DNA of 64,000 nt from Burkholderia sp. OK233 (GTDB lineage: Bacteria; Pseudomonadota; Gammaproteobacteria; Burkholderiales; Burkholderiaceae). Both the position numbers and the translations under genes were made by a program. Positions 54,986-64,000 of this stretch are shown here, in pieces. The notes below the pieces were generated by a model. That model did not search any database. It had not been told where the DNA came from and worked only from the letters and a program-made list of their open reading frames with translations. The DNA lies in assembly GCF_900230185.1 (NCBI RefSeq), contig NZ_OCSR01000002.1, positions 744,001 through 808,000 of the forward strand, written 5' to 3'. Positions within the stretch are counted from its first letter, which is position 1. Each line of letters opens with the position of its first letter.

Positions 54986-56950
54986 CTACGCGTTCCTCCA
55001 CGCGCAGACATCGCCGGTTTTTAACTGTGAATGTCCCAGCACAAACGTCGCATTGGCTGGCGCAGGCGCCTGCACTGGCTCCGGGCCGAAGTTGAACGCG
55101 AAGGTCAGATCGCCGCGTCGGCGAATGCGCAAGCCGTCAGCCAGCCGTTGTGTCTCGATGCCGGCATCCTTCGCTGCCTGTTGCAAAACCTCGCGATGCA
55201 ACGCGTGCGACAACCAACCCGCCACATAGCTAACCCTTCCGTTGGAAAGGATCGCCGGCCACGTGTCGTCGAATTGCGCGCCGACGGTCGTCTCGCCATT
55301 GGCGCGAACGTGCTCACGCCAATGCAGCGCAACGCCCTGCGTGTCTCCGATCGAAAGCGCTGGCGTAAGCGTCGGGCGCAGCGTTTCGACTTCGAGCACC
55401 TGCATCGGTAGAACGCGTTGCAACGCGCCGGGCGGCAAGCTCGAAGGAATGGCAAAGGTCGCGGTCTTCGAGCCGCTCCTCGGGCCGAATATCCATTGCG
55501 CCGAACTCCGCTCGATCTGGTCGACGAGCCTGTCGTCGATCACGGCGATGCTCGGCACCACCACCAGCCGGTACGGCGAAAGATCGGCCTTGCTCGACAC
55601 GATATCGACGTCGAGGCCGAGTTCACGCAACGCCTCGTAGTAGTCGAACACCAGCGTCTGATAGTCGAAGGTCTTGCCGTGACGCTGAATCTCGAACATC
55701 CACTGCGTCTCGTAGTCGAACACGATCGCAGTGGCCGCGCGCGCCGGCGCACCGAGTCCGGACAACGCTGCGGACGAGGCAATTTCACGCGCCGCCTGCT
55801 GCACTTCGAGACCGCCAGGCGACAGTTCGTTGTTCGGCAAGTTGAGACCCGAATGCATCTGTTCCTGCGCATATGGACACTGACGCCAGCGGAAATACGA
55901 CACCAGTTCCGCGCCATGTGCGAACGCTTCGTAGGCCCACAGCCGGACCATGCCTTTCGCCGGCACCGGATTCCACGGTGCCCAGTTCACCGGCCCTGCC
56001 TGTTGCTCCATCACCCAGAAACGGCCAGCGCCGATCGCGCGGTAGCGGTCGTGGTCGAACGCGGAGACGTCCGGATGCGCGGTGCGTGCGTAACGCGCCT
56101 TCTGCTCGTCAGGCAGCGCGATCGATTCCGTACGCGCGATCGGATAGCTATCCCACGCTGCCACGTCGAGCGCGTTGTCTTCGGCGAAACGGTAATGATC
56201 GAAGGTCGTGAAGAAACCCATGAAGTTGTGCAGCAGATCCGCCTCGGGCGCATGCTCTCGCAGCACGTCGATCTGCTCGCGATGGAAGCTCGCCACCTCA
56301 TCCGACATGAAGCGGCGAAAGTCGAGCAGATGGATCGGATTGGCGTCGGTGGGCGTGAGGTTAGGCAGGCCGATCGTATCGAACGACGGGTACTCCATGC
56401 TCCAGAACACATTGCCCCATGCGTCGTTCAACGCCTCGACGCGCTCGTAGCGATGCTGCAGCCACGCCTGAAAGCGCGTTAGTGCCGCGCTCGAATAGCT
56501 CGGCACGGTCTCGTGGCAGCCGAGTTCGTTGTCGGTCTGCCACGCGACGATAGACGGATGCCGTCCATAGCGCTCCACCATCACGGTGACAATGCGTACG
56601 CACTCACGCCGATAGGTTTCGCTGGAAATATCGTAATGACGACGCGAGCCGAAATTCCAGCGCACGCCGTCCGCGCGCACCGGCAACACGTCCGGGTGTG
56701 CGTCGATCAGCCACTTCGGCGGCGACGCGGTCGGCGTGCCCAGCACGAGTTTCAGCCCCGCGGCAGCCAGCGTCTCGACGGCTTCATCGAGCCAGTCCCA
56801 AGCGAATTCGCCGGCGCGCGGCTCCATCCGGCTCCACGCGAATTCGGCGATCCGCACATGCGTGATGCCGAGCTCGACCATACGTTTCGCATCGTCGGCC
56901 CACATCGAACGCGGCCATTGTTCGGGGTAGTAGCAAACACCAAGTTGCAT
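54986..56950 (-). CDS. ganA: GH42 beta-galactosidase
   Basis: 654 residues. No signal peptide, so cytosolic. The catalytic TIM barrel opens with LGVCYYPEQWPRSMW; acid/base Glu142 is in WQTDNELGCH and nucleophile Glu315 in FWVMEQQAGP; trimerisation and C-terminal beta domains follow. GH42 enzymes release galactose from galacto-oligosaccharides, such as those made by the GH53 enzyme. It is the last gene of the ABC unit, 38 nt after the second permease. Confidence 0.95.
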   Translation of the reverse strand: MQLGVCYYPEQWPRSMWADDAKRMVELGITHVRIAEFAWSRMEPRAGEFAWDWLDEAVETLAAAGLKLVLGTPTASPPKWLIDAHPDVLPVRADGVRWNFGSRRHYDISSETYRRECVRIVTVMVERYGRHPSIVAWQTDNELGCHETVPSYSSAALTRFQAWLQHRYERVEALNDAWGNVFWSMEYPSFDTIGLPNLTPTDANPIHLLDFRRFMSDEVASFHREQIDVLREHAPEADLLHNFMGFFTTFDHYRFAEDNALDVAAWDSYPIARTESIALPDEQKARYARTAHPDVSAFDHDRYRAIGAGRFWVMEQQAGPVNWAPWNPVPAKGMVRLWAYEAFAHGAELVSYFRWRQCPYAQEQMHSGLNLPNNELSPGGLEVQQAAREIASSAALSGLGAPARAATAIVFDYETQWMFEIQRHGKTFDYQTLVFDYYEALRELGLDVDIVSSKADLSPYRLVVVPSIAVIDDRLVDQIERSSAQWIFGPRSGSKTATFAIPSSLPPGALQRVLPMQVLEVETLRPTLTPALSIGDTQGVALHWREHVRANGETTVGAQFDDTWPAILSNGRVSYVAGWLSHALHREVLQQAAKDAGIETQRLADGLRIRRRGDLTFAFNFGPEPVQAPAPANATFVLGHSQLKTGDVCAWRNA

Positions 56951-56987
56951 GAGAGAGTCTCTTTGTTAAATGACGGCGAACGGGCGA

Positions 56988-57839
56988 TCAGCCCTTGCTT
57001 GCGCCGAAAGTCAGGCCGGCGACGAAATGCTTCTGCATCAGGAAGAACATCAGCACAGAGGGCAAAGCGGCGAGCACCGAGCCGGCGGCAACCAGATTCC
57101 ACGCCGTGGTCCATTGGCCTTTAAGCGCGGCGACGCCCACCGTGATCGGCGCAGCCTCATCGCCTTGCGTGAGGCACAGCGCCCAGAAGTAGTCGTTCCA
57201 GACAAACGTGAATACGAGGATGCCGAGCGCGGCGAGCGCGGGCCGGATCAGCGGCAGCACGATGCGCCAGTAGATCGTCCATTCACTCGCCCCTTCCACG
57301 CGCGCTGCCTCGATCATCTCGAACGGCAACTGCTTGATGAAGTTACGTAGAAACAGCGTGCAAAAACCGGTCTGAAACGACACATGAAAAATCACCAGCG
57401 CCCACACGCTATTGAAGAGGCCCACTTTCAGCGCCATGTCGCGTACCGGGATCATCAGAATCTGGATAGGTACGAAGTTGCCGGCGACAAAGGCGAACAG
57501 CACAGCGGTATTACCCGGGAACCGGTAGGTTGCCAAAGCAAAACCTGCCATCGAAGCCAGCACGATCGCGCCGATCACCGACGGCACCGTAATCAGCACG
57601 CTGTTGGCGAAGTAATGGAGCATCGGCGTTTGCGTGAGCGCCGTGCCGTAGTTTTCGATTAACGCGAAATGCCTGGGCCAGCCCCAGTAGTCGCCTTGCG
57701 ATAACTCGTCCGACGAGCGGATCGACGTGACGAGCACGGCCAGCATTGGCAGCAGCCATATCAGCAGCGCGAGCGGCAGCGACGCTTTGTACAACGTGCG
57801 GTTGAGCGGTTTCCAGCGTTCGACGGGAAGCGGATACAT
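56988..57839 (-). CDS. Sugar ABC permease (MalG/GanQ-like)
   Basis: 283 residues from the ATG at 57839. Six membrane segments and the EAA loop MIEAARVEGASEWTIYWRIVLPLI. It forms the pore with the MalF-like subunit. The gene starts 20 nt after its partner's stop. Confidence 0.93.
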   Translation of the reverse strand: MYPLPVERWKPLNRTLYKASLPLALLIWLLPMLAVLVTSIRSSDELSQGDYWGWPRHFALIENYGTALTQTPMLHYFANSVLITVPSVIGAIVLASMAGFALATYRFPGNTAVLFAFVAGNFVPIQILMIPVRDMALKVGLFNSVWALVIFHVSFQTGFCTLFLRNFIKQLPFEMIEAARVEGASEWTIYWRIVLPLIRPALAALGILVFTFVWNDYFWALCLTQGDEAAPITVGVAALKGQWTTAWNLVAAGSVLAALPSVLMFFLMQKHFVAGLTFGASKG

Positions 57840-57858
57840 GACACGTGACTCCTGGAAA

Positions 57859-58764
57859 TCAGTGTTCTTCGCGCAGCATGCGGCGCAGATGGAACACGAT
57901 GTAGACGAGCATGATGGCGAACAGCACGACGGCAATCGCCGCGGAATAGCCTTCGCGGTAGTACTTGATCGCCTGGTCGTACATGTAATAGGCGAGCACG
58001 GTTGAACTATCGAAGGGACCGCCGCCGCTCATCACCGCAATCAGGTCGAAGCTGCGCAGCGCGCCGATCACGGTCAGCACGACTGCCATGAATGTGGCGG
58101 GCCGCAGTTGCGGAAGGATCACGTGCCACAGCAGACGCACGCCTTTTGCGCCCTCCATGCGTGCCGCCTCGACCACTTCGGGATTGATACCTGTCAGCCC
58201 GGTGAGATACAGCACCATGCAGAACGGCGTTTGCGGCCACAGCGCGGCGAAGATGATGCCGAAGGTGACGGTGTGCGGATCGCCGAGCACAGGAATGCCG
58301 TGACCGACGATCAGACGCAGCAAGCCGAAGCCGGGATCGTAGAACCAGCTGAACACGAGACCGACCACCACGCCCGATAGCACGAATGGCGCGAAAAACA
58401 GCGACTTCACGACCCGCATGCCACGGATATGCTGGTTCAGATATAGCGCGAACAGCAGTCCGAGCGGCGGCGCCAACAGGAATAGCGCGAGCCAGATCAG
58501 GTTGTTCTTGAGCGCCGTATAGAACGTGTCCGCATGAAACAGTTCGATGTAGTTATCGAAGCCCGCGAACGTCTTCGGCGTCATGCCGTCCCAGTTGTAA
58601 AAGCTGAGCGAAATACTGCTGATGATCGGGTAGACCACGCACAGGCAAAACAACACACAGCCCGGCAGCAGGAAGAAAAGCGCCGCGCGGTGCTGATGAC
58701 GGCGCGTCGTAGAGACGTGCCGGTGCCGCGCCGCGGGTAGGCGGCGCGCTGCGGAATGAGACAT
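57859..58764 (-). CDS. Sugar ABC permease (MalF/GanP-like)
   Basis: 301 residues with an Arg-rich cytosolic start (RRLPAARHRHVSTTRRHQHR) and six membrane segments; the EAA loop is VVEAARMEGAKGVRLLWHVIL. It follows the binding-protein gene after a 65-nt gap filled by a strong hairpin. Confidence 0.93.
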   Translation of the reverse strand: MSHSAARRLPAARHRHVSTTRRHQHRAALFFLLPGCVLFCLCVVYPIISSISLSFYNWDGMTPKTFAGFDNYIELFHADTFYTALKNNLIWLALFLLAPPLGLLFALYLNQHIRGMRVVKSLFFAPFVLSGVVVGLVFSWFYDPGFGLLRLIVGHGIPVLGDPHTVTFGIIFAALWPQTPFCMVLYLTGLTGINPEVVEAARMEGAKGVRLLWHVILPQLRPATFMAVVLTVIGALRSFDLIAVMSGGGPFDSSTVLAYYMYDQAIKYYREGYSAAIAVVLFAIMLVYIVFHLRRMLREEH

Positions 58765-58791
58765 GATCGGGCCTCGTCGGAGATCGAAGGC

Positions 58792-58823
58792 GAGCGCCAG
58801 CGCTTGCTGCCCTGCTGGCGCTC
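58792..58823 (-). promoter_or_regulatory. Intercistronic hairpin after the sugar-binding protein gene
   Basis: Perfect 10-bp stem GAGCGCCAGC/GCTGGCGCTC with a 12-nt loop between the binding-protein stop and the permease start. Placement matches mRNA-stabilising hairpins that favour binding-protein over permease synthesis. Confidence 0.65.
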
Positions 58824-58829
58824 CGGGGC

Positions 58830-60083
58830 TTACTTCTTGTAGATGCGCTTGCGGGTCGCTTCGAGGCGGACCAGCATGGCGTCGAGTTGCGACGGATCGC
58901 TGTAGAACTGCTGCATCGCCTTCATGCCTTCGTCGGCCATTTCCTTCTGCATGTCGCGATCGTAGAACTGCGCGATACCGCCCTTCGTGTTCGCCAGGGT
59001 CTGGAAACCGACCTTCGAAATCTCGTCTTCGGGTTCAGCGGATTGGCTGTTCGACGGCAACGTCCCCCAACCCTTCGCGAGATCGGCGTTGATCTGCGGC
59101 TGTTCCATGAAGGCAAGCAGTCTGCGGGCATCGGCCTTGTTCTTTGCCTTGGCCGGAACCAGCAGCACATTGACCGGACCGTCTTCGGCCATCGGTACGT
59201 TCGCGTCGATCACCGGGAAGCGGAAGAAACCGGTCTGCGGCCGAAGGGACGCCGGAATGCTCGCCGAGAAGAACGTGCCCATCAGCATCATCGAGGCCTT
59301 GCCATTCACGAGAAACGGTGCAATCGAATCGAGGTCGTAGGAGAGCGCGTTGTCGATGAAGTAGTGATCGTCGATCAGCGTTTTCCACGCGGTGTAGACC
59401 TTTTTAACGCGTGCATCGGTGTAGGGAATTTCGCCGGCCATCAACTGCTGGTGGAATGCGTTGCCGTTGATGCGCAGGTCGAGATAGTCGAACCACGCGG
59501 CAAGCGTCCAGCTATCGCGCGCCGCAACGGCGATCGGCGCAACGCCGCTGGCCTTCAGCTTCTTGCAGGCGTCGAGAAATTCATCCCACGTTTTCGGTTC
59601 GCCTTTGATGCCGGCCTTCTCGAACAGATCCTTGCGATAGAAGAAGCCGTAGGCGTCGTAACCGAGCGGCGCGGCGTACTGCTTGCCCTTATACGTCGAG
59701 GCGTCCTTGACCGACGCATACTGTTGCGACCAGCCGTTCTTACTCCAGTCCGACGACAGGTCTTCTAGCAAGCCGCGTTGCGCGTAATACGCCATGCGCT
59801 CGCCGTCGTGCCACGACACGACATCAGGCGGATCGGTGGCGAGCCAGCCGCCCATCTGCACCTTGTACGCTTCCTCGCTGATGTAGGTCACCTTGAGGTC
59901 GACGTCGGGATTGGCTTTCTTGAACTTGTCGAACGCATCCTGCCACGTCGAGCGCTGATTACCGCGCGCCGAGACGTTGACGGTCAACGTGGCCGCGTCG
60001 GCCGCGGTGGCGCAGAGCGTGCCTGCAACCAGAGCGGCCGCAATCGACGCGTATGCCAGACGGCGAAGGCGAAGAGAAATCAT
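58830..60083 (-). CDS. Sugar ABC extracellular binding protein (GanS-like)
   Basis: 417 residues. Signal peptide LRRLAYASIAAALVAGTLCATAADA. The SBP_bac_1 fold shows LTVNVSARGNQRSTWQDAF, FKKANPDVDLKVTYI and an inner hinge region KASMMLMGTFFSASIP. It would capture galacto-oligosaccharides in the periplasm for the GanP/GanQ-like permeases. Confidence 0.93.
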   Translation of the reverse strand: MISLRLRRLAYASIAAALVAGTLCATAADAATLTVNVSARGNQRSTWQDAFDKFKKANPDVDLKVTYISEEAYKVQMGGWLATDPPDVVSWHDGERMAYYAQRGLLEDLSSDWSKNGWSQQYASVKDASTYKGKQYAAPLGYDAYGFFYRKDLFEKAGIKGEPKTWDEFLDACKKLKASGVAPIAVAARDSWTLAAWFDYLDLRINGNAFHQQLMAGEIPYTDARVKKVYTAWKTLIDDHYFIDNALSYDLDSIAPFLVNGKASMMLMGTFFSASIPASLRPQTGFFRFPVIDANVPMAEDGPVNVLLVPAKAKNKADARRLLAFMEQPQINADLAKGWGTLPSNSQSAEPEDEISKVGFQTLANTKGGIAQFYDRDMQKEMADEGMKAMQQFYSDPSQLDAMLVRLEATRKRIYKK

Positions 60084-60203
60084 CTTATGTCTCCTTGACT
60101 ACCTTGTTGGCTGACAGCGGCTCGCTGCCAGACGATGTACCCGCTCTGTGGCGGAATAGGGTTTTGTGAATAATCCGGTGGTGCCTCGGATATCTTCAGC
60201 GCC

Positions 60204-61343
<1,140 letters not shown>

Positions 61344-61358
61344 GCTGCTGTCTCCTCG

Positions 61359-61374
61359 ATTTAACCGCTTAAAT
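61359..61374. promoter_or_regulatory. LacI-type operator, proximal to ATPase gene
   Basis: ATTTAACCGCTTAAAT, a 16-bp dyad 16-31 nt before the ATPase start. It shares 15 of 16 bases with the 61414 site. Confidence 0.8.
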
Positions 61375-61413
61375 TTCTAGGAAAAATAAACGGCCAGCTC
61401 TTGTGCAGTAGGC

Positions 61414-61429
61414 ATTTAATCGCTTAAAT
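61414..61429. promoter_or_regulatory. LacI-type operator, distal
   Basis: ATTTAATCGCTTAAAT, starting 55 bp from the first site. Two such sites between the divergent ATPase and regulator genes allow looping and control of both promoters. Confidence 0.8.
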
Positions 61430-61548
61430 TCGAACTCAAGGGAAAAAGTCATTGTGGGTGTCTCCTGTGTGTTTTCCAGAAACTTATCAACGTCGCCAGT
61501 TGCTTGCAACATTTGAATTGCATTCCCTGAATATGGGATAAACAGAAC

Positions 61549-62565
61549 ATGGTTACCCTTTCCGAAGTAGCAAAGCGCGCGCACGTCACCGCCGCCACCG
61601 TTTCCAACGTCCTGCGCAACCGCGAGAAGGTCCGCCCCGAGACTGCCGAACGCGTGCTCAAGGCGATCGCCGATCTCGGCTACCGCCCCAATCTGAACGC
61701 CCGCGCGCTGGCGGAGGGCCACTCGTCGACCTTGGCCTTGATGTTGTCGAACATCTCGAACCCCTTCTACCCCGAGTTCGTGTTGGCCGCCGAGCGAGCG
61801 GCACGCAAAGCGGGGTACTTTCTGATGGTTTGCAATACTGACGACGATGCGGAGGTCGGCCGTGCGTATCTGAACCAGATCGCCGGCACACTCGCAGACG
61901 GTGTCCTCGTGATGAACACGGACATCAAGTTCAACGAATTGTGTGCGTCGGCCACGCACAGCGCGCCGATCTTGCTGGCGATGTGGGAGCATCCTGAGGC
62001 GCCGCCCGCGCTGCCCTGCATCGCCGTGGATTTTGCCCATGCAGGTGCGCTTGCCGCGAGGCATCTGCTCGAACTCGGTCACCGCGAGATCGGTCTTCTG
62101 ATCGGCGACGGGTGCGGCGGCTTGCAGGATGCGCGCTCCAACGGATTTCGCACGGTGGTACACGAGGCCGGGATCGAAACAGACGCTGCCGCGGTACTGC
62201 AGATCCGCGACTCGATCGACGCCGGCTACGCCGCCTGCATGCAGTTGATGTCGAACCGCCCTCACCTCACCGCGATTTTCGCGACCAACGATCTGCTCGC
62301 GATCGGCGCGGCACAGGCATTGATCACGCTTGGCCGTGCCGTGCCGAACGATGTGTCGGTCATCGGCATTACGGACATTCAACTGGCGCACCAGGTGCAT
62401 CCTGCGTTGACGACGGTCGCGATTCAGACGGCGGCCGTTGCGGAGCTGTCGATCGAGAGTCTGATCCGTCTGATCCAGACGCCTGAACAGCAACCGTCGA
62501 TGGTGCTTGCGCCACCGCCGCAACTGATTGTGCGGGCGTCGACGGGACCGCGGCGTATGAGTTGA
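61549..62565 (+). CDS. LacI-family repressor of the galactan locus
   Basis: 338 residues. HTH with hinge VTLSEVAKRAHVTAATVSNVLRN and RPNLNARALAEG, then a ribose-binding-type effector domain (LALMLSNISNPFYPEFVLAAE). It is divergent from the ABC unit and lies next to the two matching dyads; a third copy stands before the GH53 gene. By analogy with GanR it would be relieved by a galacto-oligosaccharide or galactose. Confidence 0.93.
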   Translation: MVTLSEVAKRAHVTAATVSNVLRNREKVRPETAERVLKAIADLGYRPNLNARALAEGHSSTLALMLSNISNPFYPEFVLAAERAARKAGYFLMVCNTDDDAEVGRAYLNQIAGTLADGVLVMNTDIKFNELCASATHSAPILLAMWEHPEAPPALPCIAVDFAHAGALAARHLLELGHREIGLLIGDGCGGLQDARSNGFRTVVHEAGIETDAAAVLQIRDSIDAGYAACMQLMSNRPHLTAIFATNDLLAIGAAQALITLGRAVPNDVSVIGITDIQLAHQVHPALTTVAIQTAAVAELSIESLIRLIQTPEQQPSMVLAPPPQLIVRASTGPRRMS

Positions 62566-62774
62566 GGCATGAGCCTGCGCGTCCAGCAGGCCCGCGCAGC
62601 CCGGCCGTCGTCAGCCGCCCCCATGCCGGCACGGCAGCTTCACCATCGCATTCAGCAGAAAATGCTGTGGCAGCCCGAAAAAAACGCTCCGCGCGCCGTC
62701 CAGACCTCGATTGGCGATTTCATCGACTGTCGCGCACGGGTAGCATCGAAGCATCAATCTGAAGGAGCAACCCG

Positions 62775-64000
62775 ATGTCTCTCGCATTGACCCGCAAAGA
62801 ACTGATTCGCCCGCAGAACCTGATCGACGGCAAGTGGATCGACGCCGCCGACGCCGCGCGCTTTCCCGTCACCAACCCGGCCACCGGCGAATTGATCGTC
62901 GAAGTCGCGAACAGCGGCGCAACGGACGCACGCGCCGCCACCGACGCCGCGGCCCGCGCTTTCCCCGCGTGGCGCGACAAGCTGCCGCGCGAACGCGCGG
63001 AGATTCTGCGCCGCTGGCATGCGCTGATCGTCGCCAACACAGAAGACCTCGCGAAGCTGATGTCGACGGAACAAGGCAAGCCACTCGCGGAAAGCCGCGG
63101 CGAAGTCGCCTACGGTGCCTCGTACGTCGCGTGGTTCGCCGACGAGGCGACACGCATCTACGGCGACCTGATCCCGCAGCAGCAACGCGGCAAACGCATG
63201 AGCGCGGTGAAGGAACCGGTCGGCGTGGTCGCGGCGATCACACCGTGGAATTTCCCGCTGGCGATGATTGCGCGCAAGATCGCGCCCGCCCTCGCCTCCG
63301 GATGCACGGTCGTGGCCAAGCCCGCGGAAGACACGCCCCTCACGGCGCTCGCGCTGGCCGCGCTCGCCCAGGAAGCGGGCTTGCCGGACGGCGTGCTGAA
63401 TATGCTGTCGGCTTCGCGTGAACAGGGCATTGCGGCGGTCGCTGACTGGCTCGCCGACGGACGCGTACGCAAGATCACGTTCACGGGCTCGACGCCGGTC
63501 GGCAAGCATCTCGCCCGCGAATCGGCTGGCACGCTGAAGAAGCTGTCACTGGAATTGGGCGGCAATGCACCCTTCATCGTATTCGACGACGCCGATCTCG
63601 ATGCGGCGGTCACCGGTCTGATGGCCTCCAAGTTCCGCAACGGCGGTCAGACTTGTGTGTGCCCGAACCGGGTCTATGTGCAATCGGGTGTCTACGCGCG
63701 TTTCGCCGATCTGCTCGCGAAACGCGTCGCCGCGCTGAAGGTTGCGCCCGCAACCGATCCGGACGCGCAGATCGGCCCCATGATCAACGAGCGCGCAATC
63801 GACAAGATTGCCCGGCACGTCGAAAATGCCGTCAAACACGGCGCGAAAGTGCTGACAGGCGGCAAGCGCCTGACCGAACTCGGGCCGAACTACTATGCGC
63901 CGACCGTGCTGACCGATGCGCAGGACGACATGCTCGTCTGTTGCGAAGAAACCTTTGGGCCGGTGGCGCCGCTGTTCCGCTTCGATGATGAAGCCGAAGC
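62775..64000 (+). CDS. gabD: Succinate-semialdehyde dehydrogenase GabD (3' partial)
   Basis: About 408 codons visible from the ATG at 62775 (GAAGGAGCAACCCG upstream); the gene runs off the window. ALDH fold: PWNFPLAMIARKIAPALASG, FTGSTPVGKHL, catalytic Glu in LELGGNAPFIVFDDADLD and catalytic Cys in NGGQTCVCPNRVYVQSG, with the adjacent second Cys typical of GabD-type enzymes. It oxidises succinate semialdehyde to succinate in GABA degradation. Confidence 0.93.
   Translation, partial: MSLALTRKELIRPQNLIDGKWIDAADAARFPVTNPATGELIVEVANSGATDARAATDAAARAFPAWRDKLPRERAEILRRWHALIVANTEDLAKLMSTEQGKPLAESRGEVAYGASYVAWFADEATRIYGDLIPQQQRGKRMSAVKEPVGVVAAITPWNFPLAMIARKIAPALASGCTVVAKPAEDTPLTALALAALAQEAGLPDGVLNMLSASREQGIAAVADWLADGRVRKITFTGSTPVGKHLARESAGTLKKLSLELGGNAPFIVFDDADLDAAVTGLMASKFRNGGQTCVCPNRVYVQSGVYARFADLLAKRVAALKVAPATDPDAQIGPMINERAIDKIARHVENAVKHGAKVLTGGKRLTELGPNYYAPTVLTDAQDDMLVCCEETFGPVAPLFRFDDEAE

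Noticed and set aside
55418..56482. 354-codon plus-strand frame opposite the GH42 gene
   Set aside because: Arg/His-rich shadow; GH42 catalytic residues are intact on the minus strand.

Overview
The window looks like a chromosomal stretch of a Burkholderia sensu lato species, most likely Paraburkholderia. The basis is the GC-rich coding style, an AcnD/PrpF-type methylcitrate locus, many LysR regulators, a BaeSR pair and large ABC/oxidase catabolic operons. No rRNA, tRNA, CRISPR array or intact insertion sequence was seen. All functional calls come from motif and family recognition by eye; no database search was run. Layout: (1) 1-4.9 kb holds a Na/Pi symporter whose C-terminal half is an unrelated membrane-anchored domain, then a VOC protein, a DNA-3-methyladenine glycosylase lacking its zinc ligands, an Fe(II)/2OG oxygenase and an HU protein. 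(2) 5.1-8.3 kb has a LysR regulator divergent from YceI, NmrA-like and AhpD-like genes. (3) 8.3-11.3 kb is accessory in character: a small putative YopT/AvrPphB-type (C58) cysteine protease with a hairpin in front of it, a lower-GC MFS exporter, and a broken GFA-family gene beside 24-bp direct repeats. (4) 11.4-19 kb is the methylcitrate locus prpF-acnD-prpC with divergent prpR; prpB is not in it, and two evenly phased palindromes lie in the prpC/prpR gap. (5) 18.9-35.6 kb is an amine or opine-like uptake and oxidation region: a dipeptide-type ABC transporter, a three-subunit HcnABC/opine-oxidase-like dehydrogenase, a second flavin amine oxidase, a HAD protein, an aldehyde dehydrogenase and a terminal AraC gene, most joined by 4-nt overlaps. 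A plus-strand set (GNAT, GhrA, omega-aminotransferase, Lrp) follows. (6) 35.6-41.3 kb pairs what appear to be second copies of lptD and bamA, with two small unknown genes between them. (7) 41.6-45.9 kb carries an orphan OmpR-like regulator with no phosphoacceptor, and a BaeS/BaeR pair whose regulator has nine perfect 9-bp repeats in its linker. (8) 46-53.6 kb contains a LysR/tartrate-D-malate dehydrogenase/deacylase/cupin set, an AAHS-type transporter, a beta-propeller-like lipoprotein and a small secreted protein. (9) 53.7-62.6 kb is a galactan-use locus (GH53 galactanase, GH42 beta-galactosidase, sugar ABC transporter, LacI regulator) with three matching operator-like palindromes. (10) The window ends inside a gabD-like gene. 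The most striking signals are the putative C58 protease, the lptD/bamA pair, the phosphorylation-site-less regulator, the repeat-linked BaeR, the galactan regulon with its operators, and the symporter chimera.
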